Of a stretch of DNA of 64,000 bases, positions 8,521 through 16,457 are shown in pieces; the first letter of the stretch is position 1, and every line of letters starts with the position of its first letter. Origin of the DNA: Roseomonas indoligenes (GTDB lineage: Bacteria > Pseudomonadota > Alphaproteobacteria > Acetobacterales > Acetobacteraceae); assembly GCF_017813365.1 (NCBI RefSeq), contig NZ_JAGIZA010000008.1:167143-231142 (forward strand), given 5' to 3'. The position numbers were made by a program, and so were the translations under genes. Below the pieces are notes generated by a model. It worked only from the letters and a program-made list of their open reading frames with translations, was not told the DNA's origin and did no database searches.

Positions 8521-9726
8521 CTAGAGCGGGTCCACCGCGATCGTCGTCCGCCCGCCATGCGTCAGCAGCGGCTCCACACCGTGCCGCACATCCGGCTCCC
8601 GGAAGCCGCCCGTCCAGACCCAGCGGAGCGAGCGGCGCAGATGCTCCGCCCCGTCCCGCTCGAACCAGCGGCCATGGGCGAAGACCACCCGCTCCGGCCT
8701 CCAGGCCAGCAGGCGCGCCGCGGCCTCGGCCAGCTCGGCATGGCGCCACTTCACCACGGCGCGCAGGTAGGGCGGCGGCATGCCGTCCGGCGCCGTCATG
8801 CCGAAAAGCCGGGCGACCGGGCGCAGCAGGGCCGGCAGCTTCGACGGCTCCAGGTTCATCACCAGGTCCGTCATCATCAGCGTGCGGCTGGGGCGGTGGA
8901 ACATCGCCATCTCGTGGAAGCCGATCGCGCCGGGGATGCCCACCAACTCGATGGCGCCGCCCCAGGACTCCGGCGCGGTCTCGCTCAGGTCGTAGTCCAG
9001 CCGCACGCCGCTGCGGCGCACCTGCCCGCGCTCCCGCAGGCCGGGGGCTGCCCAGCTCGCCGCCTCCGGGCAGGCCTGCTTCCAGTCCTTCAGGAACATC
9101 CAGTGCGCGATATTCGGCGCGACGAGGTGGCGGATCGGCCCGATCCGATCCAGCGCCGCCTTCAGCGCCAGGGAAAAGGGGGTGGGGGAGTGCAGCAGCA
9201 ACCCGCCATCGGGCAGGCGGATCACCGTCATCCGAACCCCCAGCGGGCCGCCGGGCAGCACGCTGTCCACGATCCAGACATCCCCCGCCACGGGCTTGGG
9301 GGTGTCCAGTGGCGGGTAGCCGACCTGCCGCGCGTGCTCCTCCTCGTCCCGGCCCAGCAGCCGCCCGACCGGGCCGGAGCCCTGGCCCGGGCCGCGCTTG
9401 GGCTCGGCGCTGCTGAGGGCGACCACGGCAAGTTCCGCCAGCCCCATCCCGACCAGCAGGTTGCGGGAGGGGGCGTGCCGCAGGGCCAGCCCCTGGCCAA
9501 CCAGGGCCAGCCCGCCCAGCGCATCGAGCGCGAGGTGCTGGCGCATGGAGAGCGCGGGCTTCACCCCGCCCTCGTAATCCGTCAGCAGGGCGTAGCCGGT
9601 ATGGAAGGCGCTGGCCGTGCCGAGCGCGCGGCGTGCGGCCGGGTGCAGGCTCCGGCTCGCGGAGAGACCCCCCAGGAGGGCGGCCACGCCGTAGTCGATG
9701 AGCCCGTGAACTCGGGTGGGGATCAT
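8521..9726 (-). CDS. Membrane domain fused to DUF4336 domain
   Basis: A 401-residue fusion. Residues 1 to about 115 hold several hydrophobic segments and the pattern RVHGLIDY ... LLTDYEGGV ... MRQHLALDALGG, as in small SPW-like membrane proteins. The remaining part, from about residue 150, has the DUF4336 pattern: HLVAPNIAHWMFLKDW, a mid-domain TLMMTDLVMNL and a late FAHGRWF. DUF4336 belongs to the metallo-beta-lactamase-like superfamily, and the His/Asp-containing blocks would be metal ligands. No function is established. ATG 9726 is chosen because it sits right at the membrane domain; ATG 9753 would add nine residues. Its 3-prime end almost touches that of mutL. Confidence 0.75.
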   Translation of the reverse strand: MIPTRVHGLIDYGVAALLGGLSASRSLHPAARRALGTASAFHTGYALLTDYEGGVKPALSMRQHLALDALGGLALVGQGLALRHAPSRNLLVGMGLAELAVVALSSAEPKRGPGQGSGPVGRLLGRDEEEHARQVGYPPLDTPKPVAGDVWIVDSVLPGGPLGVRMTVIRLPDGGLLLHSPTPFSLALKAALDRIGPIRHLVAPNIAHWMFLKDWKQACPEAASWAAPGLRERGQVRRSGVRLDYDLSETAPESWGGAIELVGIPGAIGFHEMAMFHRPSRTLMMTDLVMNLEPSKLPALLRPVARLFGMTAPDGMPPPYLRAVVKWRHAELAEAAARLLAWRPERVVFAHGRWFERDGAEHLRRSLRWVWTGGFREPDVRHGVEPLLTHGGRTTIAVDPL

Positions 9727-9803
9727 GCTCGGGCATCCGTGTCGGGGTGCCATGGAAACGGAATGGGGCCAGGATGGATGCGCCCGCGCCGGAGAGAACC
9801 GCC

Positions 9804-10268
9804 ATGACAGACCCCATCGCGGATCGCGCGGCCTGCCCGGGATCTGCGAGGGTGCCGGAGGGTGGCTTCGCAGCCCTGATGCCGGAGCTGTCCGTCACGG
9901 AAATCGCGGAAAGCCTGCGCTTCTGGTGCGGGCTGCTCGGGTTCCGTGTCGCCTATGACTGCCCGGCGGCGCGCTTCGCCTTTCTCGCCCGCGGCGCCGT
10001 GCAGGTGATGCTCTGCGAGCGGAACGGCCGCTGGGACACGGGTGGGATGCAGCGTCCCTTTGGCCGCGGCATCAACCTCCAGATCATGGTGGAGCGGCTG
10101 GCCTCGATCCTGGAGGGGCTGGAGGCATTAGGCTGGCCACTCTTCGAGGCACCGCGCGAGGCCTGGTACCGCACGGGCGACCGGATGAGTGGGCAGCGCG
10201 AATTCCTAGTGCAGGACCCGGACAGCTACCTGCTCCGCTTCGCCGAGCGCCTGGATGACGCGGCGTGA
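9804..10268 (+). CDS. Bleomycin resistance-like VOC protein
   Basis: A 154-residue glyoxalase/bleomycin-resistance fold protein. After a polar leader the motif MPELSVTEIAESLRFWCGLL matches the start of BlmA/Ble-type binding proteins, which sequester bleomycin-family drugs as dimers. The later VQDPDSYLLRFAE is the conserved C-terminal strand of the fold. Such proteins lack catalysis, but other VOC members with the same outline are enzymes, so drug binding is only the best guess. ATG 9804 has GGAGAG seven bases upstream; the longer in-frame ATG 9747 is less likely. It is divergent from the DUF4336 fusion gene. Confidence 0.75.
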   Translation: MTDPIADRAACPGSARVPEGGFAALMPELSVTEIAESLRFWCGLLGFRVAYDCPAARFAFLARGAVQVMLCERNGRWDTGGMQRPFGRGINLQIMVERLASILEGLEALGWPLFEAPREAWYRTGDRMSGQREFLVQDPDSYLLRFAERLDDAA

Positions 10269-10344
10269 CGGGTGGGGAGGGTTCCGCCCCTCTCCTCGTC
10301 CGCACTTCGCGCCCAGCGTCCCAAGTGCAAACGGCCCAGGGGCA

Positions 10345-10362
10345 TGACGGGCGTGCCTGTCA
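10345..10362. promoter_or_regulatory. Dyad upstream of sigma-54 promoter (possible activator site)
   Basis: An 18-bp inverted repeat TGACGGGCGTGCCTGTCA with one mismatched pair (position 5 against 14). It is centred about 70 bp upstream of the -24 element of the PEP-CTERM gene, a normal place for an enhancer-binding protein site. The link to an activator is inference. Confidence 0.35.
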
Positions 10363-10424
10363 GTCCTTTTGACGCGGCAGGGCCCGGGCGACGAAAGCCG
10401 AAATAGTAACAATACGTTAAGATG

Positions 10425-10440
10425 TGGCCCGTGGCTTGCT
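10425..10440 (+). promoter_or_regulatory. Sigma-54 (-24/-12) promoter of PEP-CTERM gene
   Basis: TGGCCCGTGGCTTGCT matches the RpoN consensus TGGCACGNNNTTGCW with one mismatch and keeps the required GG-N10-GC spacing. The -12 GC is 41 nt before the ATG at 10480, leaving a short leader that contains GTGGGA as ribosome site. An AT-rich stretch lies directly upstream. The second PEP-CTERM gene in this window has the same arrangement. Confidence 0.7.
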
Positions 10441-10479
10441 CCCCGGTAGGCGCATCTCAGCGAAGTGGGAGTCCGTAGG

Positions 10480-11133
10480 ATGAAGTGTTGGCTAGCGACG
10501 ATCGGTGCCGCCATCCTGTCGGCCGGGGTGGGTGCGGTCCCGGCAAGGGCGGACCGGATCGTCAGCTTCGTGCAGACCGGCGGATCGCAGAATCCCGGGG
10601 GCTCGCAAGGTACGTTCCAGGGCGTCTACGGTTCGGGCTATATCGTCCTGACCGACAGGGCCTATGCGGACGGGGTGGACCTGCTCGTGCGGGACGGCAT
10701 TTCAGGGCCATCGCCCATCCGGATCGACGGCGTGGTGGACATCCGGTTCACCACCAGCTTCGGCGGCGTCACCCTGGCCGCTTCGCTCTACGAATTCCTC
10801 AACCCGCCGCCCTACAGCGCCGTCTCGCCCCGCTACGAGCTGCGGCTCACCAGCGCACCCGGCGAGCTGCCGACCGGTGTCGTTGCCTACAACAACACGG
10901 AGACGGATTTCCGCTTCATCCTCGGCAACCCGCTCGGCTCCGCAACCACTGCTTCCGATGCCGGGGGCGGGTGCTTCTACGGCTGCAGCATCACGGGCTT
11001 CAGCACCGTGAGCGTGCCGGAGCCCGCCAGCCTCGCCCTGTTCTCGGCCGGGCTGGTCGGACTTGGCTGGGCCAGGCGGCGCGGTGCGGCCGCGCGCAGG
11101 CCTGCCCCGGGCCTTCTACCCCGGCGGGGATAA
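10480..11133 (+). CDS. PEP-CTERM sorting-domain protein
   Basis: A secreted protein of 217 residues. It has a signal peptide of about 24 residues ending ARA, then a Gly/Ser/Asn-rich beta-type ectodomain with no enzymatic motif. A C-terminal sorting signal follows: VPEP at 179-182, a hydrophobic helix LALFSAGLVGLGWA, and RRR. In PEP-CTERM systems an exosortase recognises this tail and moves the protein to the cell surface or extracellular matrix; no exosortase gene lies in this window. About 16 extra residues follow the RRR, which is unusual, and the stop codon sits inside a hairpin loop. A sigma-54 promoter precedes it. ATG 10480 is preferred over GTG 10465 because GTGGGA lies nine bases upstream. 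Confidence 0.85.
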   Translation: MKCWLATIGAAILSAGVGAVPARADRIVSFVQTGGSQNPGGSQGTFQGVYGSGYIVLTDRAYADGVDLLVRDGISGPSPIRIDGVVDIRFTTSFGGVTLAASLYEFLNPPPYSAVSPRYELRLTSAPGELPTGVVAYNNTETDFRFILGNPLGSATTASDAGGGCFYGCSITGFSTVSVPEPASLALFSAGLVGLGWARRRGAAARRPAPGLLPRRG

Positions 11134-11141
11134 CCCGCCGG
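11121..11141 (+). terminator. Hairpin overlapping the stop codon
   Basis: Perfect 8-bp stem CCGGCGGG/CCCGCCGG with the loop GATAA, which contains the TAA stop of the PEP-CTERM gene. Only a short pyrimidine run (TCTTCCC) follows. Probably a terminator; the gene runs into it, which fits an extended reading frame. Confidence 0.55.
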
Positions 11142-11236
11142 TCTTCCCGGACGCTGCCGGGCCGCGAAAGCGATCCCACAGGCGCCCGCCGCTGCCCCGG
11201 GCGGGGCGGGCGGAGGGCGCCACGCGGGGGGAGGGG

Positions 11237-11479
11237 TCAGCCCTCCTCCTCGTCGTCCGCGCCGCGCAGGTCGCAGGCGATGACATAGGCGGGGGAGCCG
11301 TCCTCGGCCTCCATCTCCTCGATGAGGTCGATGCCGTAGATGTCGATCTCGCCCTCCTCGCTCTCGTCGCCGCCGAGCATGATGCCGAGCGCGATGGGGC
11401 GGGAGGCGTCGAGCTTCTGCAACTCGGCGATCAGGGCGCCGACCGTCATGGTCTCGGTGGCCTGGGTATCGTCGGACAT
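11237..11479 (-). CDS. Small acidic hypothetical protein
   Basis: Eighty residues, very acidic (clusters EDESEEGE and DDEEEG near the C terminus), with the pattern TVGALIAELQKLDASRPIAL near the start that looks like a short helix plus strand. No membrane segment or cysteine pair. I do not recognise the family; similar small acidic proteins are usually uncharacterised. The start is well supported: AGGAG lies eight bases before ATG 11479, while the longer in-frame start at 11563 encodes only Pro/Gly-rich filler. It is followed, across a gap of about 100 bp, by the convergent PEP-CTERM gene. Confidence 0.65.
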   Translation of the reverse strand: MSDDTQATETMTVGALIAELQKLDASRPIALGIMLGGDESEEGEIDIYGIDLIEEMEAEDGSPAYVIACDLRGADDEEEG

Positions 11480-11594
11480 GGAATGCGCTCCTGAGGGCCG
11501 CTGCGATGTGGCAGGCCCGGGCGGGCCCGGCAAGGGTGCCGGGGCGCCCGGCGGGCGATTCACGCCACGGTAACCGCTCCGGTGGGCCGCAGGG

Positions 11595-12041
11595 CTATTC
11601 CCGCTTCGTCCAGCCGTTCGGCCCCTGCTGCCAGTAGGTCAGGGCATGGCCGGCGGCGCGCGCCCGGCGCCAGCGGTCCCGCGCCGCCTCCAGCGCGGCG
11701 GTGTCGTTGCCGTCGAACAGGTCGAAGACGCGGTCATAGGCCTCGGGGCGCGCCGTCTCCGCGCCGTCGGCCAGGAAGAGGTGGCGGGCGCCGTTGGGGG
11801 CATCGTCCTCGGTCGTCAGCCAGATCGGCTGCAGGTCGGGGTCGCCCGCGGCGGGGGTGCCGTGGGGCAGCCAGTCCGGGTCCGGGCAGGTCCAGAGGGC
11901 GCTGTCCAGCGCCGCCAATCGCTCCGGCCCGCCCACCCGCACCACGGCGCGGCCGCCCGTGGCCAGCACGCGGCCGAGCAACTTCGGCAGCGCCAGCTCC
12001 AGCGCCGTGCGGGTCAGGTGGTAGAAGCCGATCTCCGTCAT
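11595..12041 (-). CDS. holC: DNA polymerase III chi subunit
   Basis: The 148-residue chi subunit of the clamp-loader complex, which links the polymerase III holoenzyme to SSB. The family pattern is clear: an N-terminal FYHLTRTALELALPKLL, then GRAVVRV, LDSALW, LPHG, PIWLT and a C-terminal RHLFLADG with YDRVFDLFDG. The length is normal. The start ATG overlaps the stop of the upstream aminopeptidase (ATGA), so the two are translationally coupled; GGAGGA lies in the end of that gene. A pepA-holC pairing is common in Proteobacteria. Confidence 0.9.
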   Translation of the reverse strand: MTEIGFYHLTRTALELALPKLLGRVLATGGRAVVRVGGPERLAALDSALWTCPDPDWLPHGTPAAGDPDLQPIWLTTEDDAPNGARHLFLADGAETARPEAYDRVFDLFDGNDTAALEAARDRWRRARAAGHALTYWQQGPNGWTKRE

Positions 12042-13537
12042 GGCTCGAACCGGTCCTCCACCAGCCGGTCCAGCAGGCGCACGCCGTAGCCGCTGGGGCC
12101 GGGGGGAAGCGGGTAGGGGCCGGCCTCACGCCCTTCCTCCCGCAGGTCCATGCCCGCGATGTCCAGATGCGCCCAGGGGATGGCGGGCGCGCCCTCCGGC
12201 GCCGCGAAGTCGCGCAGGAAGGCGGCGGCGTGGCAGGCATCCGGCAGGAACTTCCCGGCCCAGCCCGGCCCGCCCCCGCCCGGGGGAAGGCAGTGGCGGA
12301 GATCGGCGATCTCGCTCGCCAGGACCTCGCGGTGCCCCGCGCCGATGGGCATGGGCCAGAGCGGCTCGCCCACCGCCTCGCCGGCCGCCATCACCGCGTC
12401 GCGCAGCGCGTCGTCGTTGCCGAACAGCCCGGCGCGGTGGTGGCCGAGGGCGGAGACGATGCTGCCCGTCAGCGTGGCGAGGTCGAGGATGGCGGAGGGA
12501 CCCAGGCCGCGCGCGTGGTGCAGGGCGTCGGCCAGGACCAGCCGGCCTTCCGCGTCGGTGTCCACCACCTCCACCGTCAGGCCCGATCCCATGCGGAGCA
12601 CGTCGCCGGGCCGGTAGGAATCGGCGCCCGTCATGTTCTCCGCGATCGCGAGCACCGCCACGGCGGGGGCGGGGCTGTCGCGCAGGGCCAGCGCCAGGAT
12701 CGCGCCCGCACAGGCGGCGGCGCCGGCCATGTCGGCCTTCATCGCCTCCATCCCCGCCGCGCCCTTGATGGAGACGCCGCCCGTGTCGAAGGTGATGCCC
12801 TTGCCGACGAAGGCGACGGGCGGCGCGCCGGAATGCCCGGGCCAGCGCAGCTCCACCAGCCGCGGCGGATGGGCGGAGCCGCGCCCGACCGCGAGCAGGC
12901 CGCCATAGCCGTGACGCTCCAGCCAGTGGCGGCCATGCACCACCACCTCGATGCCGTGTTCTTCCAGCTCCCACAGGCGCTCGACGAACAACGGGGGCGT
13001 GAGGCGGTTGGCGGGCTCCGCCGCCAGGTCGCGCGCCAGGCCGGCGCCGCGCAGCACGGCCCGCGCGCGGGCGATGCCCGGCTCGTTCGCCGCCACGTCC
13101 TCCACCAGCAGTTCCAGGCGGCGCAGGGCAGGGGGTGGGGTGGCACCGTAATGGGGCAGGCGGTGGGCGCGGATCCCCGCGCCGATCGCGAGGGCGGCGA
13201 CATCCGCCGGCGGCAGGCCGCGCGCGTCGATCACGCCGCGCCGGCCACCCGGTGCCTCCTCCCCCGCCAGGGAGGCGGCGGTCAGGGCCCCGGCGGCCTC
13301 CATGCCCATGGGGCCGGGCCTCACGCCGACCAGCCAGGTGGTACGGCCGCCCAGCGCGCCGTCCAGGCGCAGGGCCTCGCCCCGGGTGGAATCGAAGTGG
13401 GCGGGATTGAAGCCTGCGGCCGCAGCGGCGGCGGCGAAGCGGTCCGGCACCGCCGCGCCGGGCCGGACGGGCACGGCAAGGGGCGCACCCCCCTCCGCAT
13501 GTCCCTCCGGCAGTTCGGCGAGGCGCAGTTTCAGCAC
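12038..13537 (-). CDS. M17 leucyl aminopeptidase family protein (second copy)
   Basis: A 499-residue metallo-aminopeptidase of the M17 family that removes N-terminal residues from peptides. The C-terminal catalytic half shows VGKGITFDTGG with the metal-binding Lys and Asp, KADMAGAAA, and DTDAEGRL with the metal Asp/Glu and catalytic Arg. The usual NTDAEGRL has Asp in place of the first Asn; all metal and catalytic positions are otherwise kept, so it is probably active. The N-terminal half is divergent. It is 25 bp downstream of pepA and overlaps holC, making a three-gene operon. It is a paralogue, not a duplicate by assembly: the two sequences differ throughout. Confidence 0.87.
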   Translation of the reverse strand: MLKLRLAELPEGHAEGGAPLAVPVRPGAAVPDRFAAAAAAAGFNPAHFDSTRGEALRLDGALGGRTTWLVGVRPGPMGMEAAGALTAASLAGEEAPGGRRGVIDARGLPPADVAALAIGAGIRAHRLPHYGATPPPALRRLELLVEDVAANEPGIARARAVLRGAGLARDLAAEPANRLTPPLFVERLWELEEHGIEVVVHGRHWLERHGYGGLLAVGRGSAHPPRLVELRWPGHSGAPPVAFVGKGITFDTGGVSIKGAAGMEAMKADMAGAAACAGAILALALRDSPAPAVAVLAIAENMTGADSYRPGDVLRMGSGLTVEVVDTDAEGRLVLADALHHARGLGPSAILDLATLTGSIVSALGHHRAGLFGNDDALRDAVMAAGEAVGEPLWPMPIGAGHREVLASEIADLRHCLPPGGGGPGWAGKFLPDACHAAAFLRDFAAPEGAPAIPWAHLDIAGMDLREEGREAGPYPLPPGPSGYGVRLLDRLVEDRFEP

Positions 13538-13562
13538 GCGCGGTCCAGGCCGGGGATCGCGC

Positions 13563-15266
13563 CTAGCGGCGCGGGCGCCGCGTGGCCGGACGGCGCGGGG
13601 CCCGCGGCACCGGGGCGGCGGCCTCCGCCGGGCGGGTCACGGCGTCGGGCGTGGGCACCAGCGGCTCGGAGGCGGGCGTGCCCTCCGACAGGGTGGCGGG
13701 GGAGGCGCTGTCGGCGCCGGTCACCAACGCCGCCGGCTCCTCCGCCGGCTCCGGCGCGGGCTGGGCGGCCACGGCACGGCCCTCATGGTGGTCGGCCACC
13801 ATCCGGTCCAGCAGGCGCACGCCCCAGGCGGTGGCGCCCTTGGGTACGGTGGCGCTGTCCTTGCCGCTCCAGGCCACGCCGGCGATGTCCAGGTGCGCCC
13901 AGGGGCAGCCATCGACGAAGCGCTGGATGAACTGCGCGGCCGTGATGGAGCCGCCCGCGCGGCCGCCGCCCACGTTCTTCATGTCGGCGATGTCGGAGCG
14001 GATCTGGCGGTCATAGGCGTCGCCCAGCGGCATGCGCCAGGCCAGCTCCCCCACCGCCTTGCCCGCATCCTGGATGCGCTGCGCCAGGCCGTCGTCGTTG
14101 GAGAAGAGGCCGGCATGCTCATTGCCGAGCGCCACGATGATCGCGCCCGTCAGGGTCGCGAGGTTCACCATGAAGGCGGGGTCGAAGCGCTTCTTGCAGT
14201 AGGACAGCACGTCCGCGAGGACGAGGCGGCCCTCCGCATCCGTGTTGATCACCTCGATCGTCTGGCCGGAATAGGAGGTGACGACGTCGCCTGGGCGGGT
14301 GGCGGTGCCCGAGGGCATGTTCTCCACCAGCCCGACGAGGCCGACGACATCGACCTTCGCCTTGCGGCCGGCGAGGGCTGCCATGAGGCCGGAGACGACC
14401 CCGGCGCCGGCCATGTCCCACTTCATGTCCTCCATCCCGCCCGCGGGCTTGATGGAGATGCCGCCCGTGTCGAAGGTCACGCCCTTGCCGATGAAGGCGA
14501 TGGGCTTGCTGTCCTTCTTCTTCTGGTCCGAGCCGTTCCAGCGCATCACCACCATGCGCGGCGGCTGGGCGGAGCCCTGGGAGACACAGAGCATGGAGCC
14601 GAAGCCGAGCTTCTCCAGGTCCTTCTGCCCGAAGACCTCCACCTCCACCCCAAGCTTCTCCAGCTTGCGGAGGCGGTCGGCGAATTCCGGCGGGTTCAGG
14701 ATATTGGCGGGCTCGCTCACCAGTTCCCGCGTCAGGAACACGCCCTCCGCCACGGCGCGGCGGGAGGCCCATTCGGCCTTGGCGGCGGCGGGGTCCTCGC
14801 ACAGCACCTTCACCCCGGTCAGGCGCGGCTTGTCCTCCGGCTTCTCCGTGGTGCGGTAGCGGTCGAAGCGCCAGGCGCGCAGCACGGCGCCGAGGGCGAT
14901 GTCGGCCGGCATCGCGGCCCCGCCGCCGTTGGAAAGGGCGCGCGCGTCGATGGCCGCGAGGCTTTCCTTGCCCAGGGCCGCCACGGCCGCGCCGCCCGCC
15001 GCCTCGGCCGCGGTGGCGTCCAGCGCATCCCGCTTGCCCAGCCCGACGAGGACGAGGCGCGAGAGGCCGCCGCCCGGGGCGTAGAGGGTCGCGCTCTGCC
15101 CCTTGCGGCCCTTGAACTCCGCGGCGGAGATCCCGCGCGCGACATGCCCGCCCAGCAGCCGGTCCCACTCGGCCACGAGGCTGCCGCCCAGGTCGTCCTC
15201 GGTCAGCGGCAGCACCAGGGCGCCGCTCTCGGGCAGGGTGGGCTTGGCGAAGGCGATATCGAGCAT
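13563..15266 (-). CDS. pepA: Leucyl aminopeptidase PepA with Pro/Ala tail
   Basis: M17 leucine aminopeptidase, 567 residues from ATG 15266. The catalytic half has FIGKGVTFDTGG, KWDMAGAGVVSG and NTDAEGRLVLAD, with the metal ligands and catalytic Lys/Arg in place, and ends with the family motif WGVRLLDRMV. Beyond this there is a Pro/Ala/Glu-rich tail of about 75 residues ending in a highly basic segment, which ordinary PepA lacks. The tail could be a disordered nucleic-acid or partner-binding extension; that is inference. An in-frame ATG at 15302 would add twelve residues. It is first gene of the pepA / M17 / holC operon and is divergent from the WYL regulator. Confidence 0.92.
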   Translation of the reverse strand: MLDIAFAKPTLPESGALVLPLTEDDLGGSLVAEWDRLLGGHVARGISAAEFKGRKGQSATLYAPGGGLSRLVLVGLGKRDALDATAAEAAGGAAVAALGKESLAAIDARALSNGGGAAMPADIALGAVLRAWRFDRYRTTEKPEDKPRLTGVKVLCEDPAAAKAEWASRRAVAEGVFLTRELVSEPANILNPPEFADRLRKLEKLGVEVEVFGQKDLEKLGFGSMLCVSQGSAQPPRMVVMRWNGSDQKKKDSKPIAFIGKGVTFDTGGISIKPAGGMEDMKWDMAGAGVVSGLMAALAGRKAKVDVVGLVGLVENMPSGTATRPGDVVTSYSGQTIEVINTDAEGRLVLADVLSYCKKRFDPAFMVNLATLTGAIIVALGNEHAGLFSNDDGLAQRIQDAGKAVGELAWRMPLGDAYDRQIRSDIADMKNVGGGRAGGSITAAQFIQRFVDGCPWAHLDIAGVAWSGKDSATVPKGATAWGVRLLDRMVADHHEGRAVAAQPAPEPAEEPAALVTGADSASPATLSEGTPASEPLVPTPDAVTRPAEAAAPVPRAPRRPATRRPRR

Positions 15267-15359
15267 GGGGAATTCCGGGAGAGGTTGGATCAGAGATAGC
15301 ATCCGGGGCGCGAAGTGCCATGGCGGTGCGCGCGACCGCACCGAGTCGGATGGGTTTCC

Positions 15360-16037
15360 ATGTCCCGCGCCGCCCGCCTGCTCGAACTCCTCCAGGCGCT
15401 GCGCCGCCGGCGGCGGCCGGTCTCCGCGGCGGCCCTGGCGGAGGAGACGGGCGTCTCCGCCCGCAGCATCTACCGCGACATCGCCACCCTCCGGGCTCAG
15501 GGCGCGCGGATCGAGGGGGAGGCGGGAATCGGCTACGTGCTGCGCCCCGGCTTCTTCCTGCCGCCCCTCTCCTTCACGGAGGACGAGGTGGACGCGCTGA
15601 TCCTCGGCCTGCGCCTCGTCGCGCGGCGCGGGGACGAGACGCTGAAGGCGGCAGCGGCGGAGGCGCTGGCGAAGATCGAGGCCGTGCTGCCGCCCGGGGC
15701 CGCGGAGGATGCCGCCGCCAACGGAATGATGGCGGGCCCGGCGCGGGAGGCGCCGCACCTGGCGGTGCTCCGCCGAGCCATCGCGGAGGAGCAGCGCCTG
15801 CGGCTGGACTACACGGACAAGAAGGCGGCGCGGACCCGGCGCGTGGTCTGGCCCGTGGCGATCGGCTTTTTCGAGACGGCGGAGGTGCTGGTGGCCTGGT
15901 GCGAGACCCGGCAGGGCTTCCGCCACTTCCGGCTGGACCGGATCGCCGAGGCCGCCCCGGAGGGCGGGCGCTATCCCCGCCGCCGCCGCGTGCTGCTGGC
16001 GGCGTGGCGAGTGGAACAGGAGATGGAAGGCTCCTGA
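15360..16037 (+). CDS. YafY-type HTH/WYL transcription regulator
   Basis: A 225-residue regulator. Residues 1-60 are a DeoR-type helix-turn-helix (SAAALAEETGVSARSIYRDI, the recognition helix including SIYRD). The rest matches WYL-domain regulators: a central helical part, then the ligand-binding beta domain with LRLDYTDKKAARTRRVVWPV and a C-terminal GFRHFRLDRIAEA. WYL domains bind nucleotides, nucleic acids or small ligands. The next gene, 56 bp downstream on the same strand, is a VOC protein; YafY-type regulators frequently control an adjacent glyoxalase-like gene, so that is the probable target. Confidence 0.85.
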   Translation: MSRAARLLELLQALRRRRRPVSAAALAEETGVSARSIYRDIATLRAQGARIEGEAGIGYVLRPGFFLPPLSFTEDEVDALILGLRLVARRGDETLKAAAAEALAKIEAVLPPGAAEDAAANGMMAGPAREAPHLAVLRRAIAEEQRLRLDYTDKKAARTRRVVWPVAIGFFETAEVLVAWCETRQGFRHFRLDRIAEAAPEGGRYPRRRRVLLAAWRVEQEMEGS

Positions 16038-16093
16038 CAGGAACTGTCGCGCGGCGGCGCGATAGGGGGCGGGCAATCCGGAGACCCCGCCCC

Positions 16094-16453
16094 ATGCTCG
16101 ACCTCGGCCTCACCATCCTCCTCGTGGACAGCCCCGAGGCGAGCGCCGCCTTCTACGCCGCGCTGCTGGGGCGGGAGCCCGTGGAGGCCTCCCCCACCTT
16201 CGCCCTCTTCGTCACGCCGGGCGGGCGGATCGCGCTCTGGTCGCGGCACACGGTGGAACCGGTCCCCGGCGCGGCAGCGGGCGGGGCGGAACTTGCCTTC
16301 ATGGTCGAGGACGTGGACGCCACCCATGCCGCCTGGGCGGCGCGGGGGATACGGATCCTGATGCCGCCGAAGGACCTGGATTTCGGACGCAGCGCCCTGG
16401 CGCTGGACCCGGACGGGCATCGGCTGCGCGCCTATCGCCTGTCCGGGAAATGA
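16094..16453 (+). CDS. VOC family (glyoxalase-like) protein
   Basis: A single vicinal-oxygen-chelate domain of 119 residues. It begins LDLGLTILLVDSPEASAAFY, typical of the first beta-alpha-beta module, and ends SALALDPDGHRLRAYRL, typical of the last strand. No complete metal triad is obvious, so it may bind rather than transform its ligand. It follows the WYL regulator on the same strand and may form an operon with it. A very strong GC hairpin starts within ten bases after the stop codon. Confidence 0.8.
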   Translation: MLDLGLTILLVDSPEASAAFYAALLGREPVEASPTFALFVTPGGRIALWSRHTVEPVPGAAAGGAELAFMVEDVDATHAAWAARGIRILMPPKDLDFGRSALALDPDGHRLRAYRLSGK

Positions 16454-16457
16454 TCCC

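Noticed and set aside
11582..13930. Open frame of 782 codons on the plus strand
   Set aside because: Shadow of holC and the second M17 aminopeptidase gene.
13563..16076. pepA read as an 837-residue protein
   Set aside because: The N-terminal 270 codons lie opposite the WYL regulator gene and have no homology-like content; the true start is near 15266.
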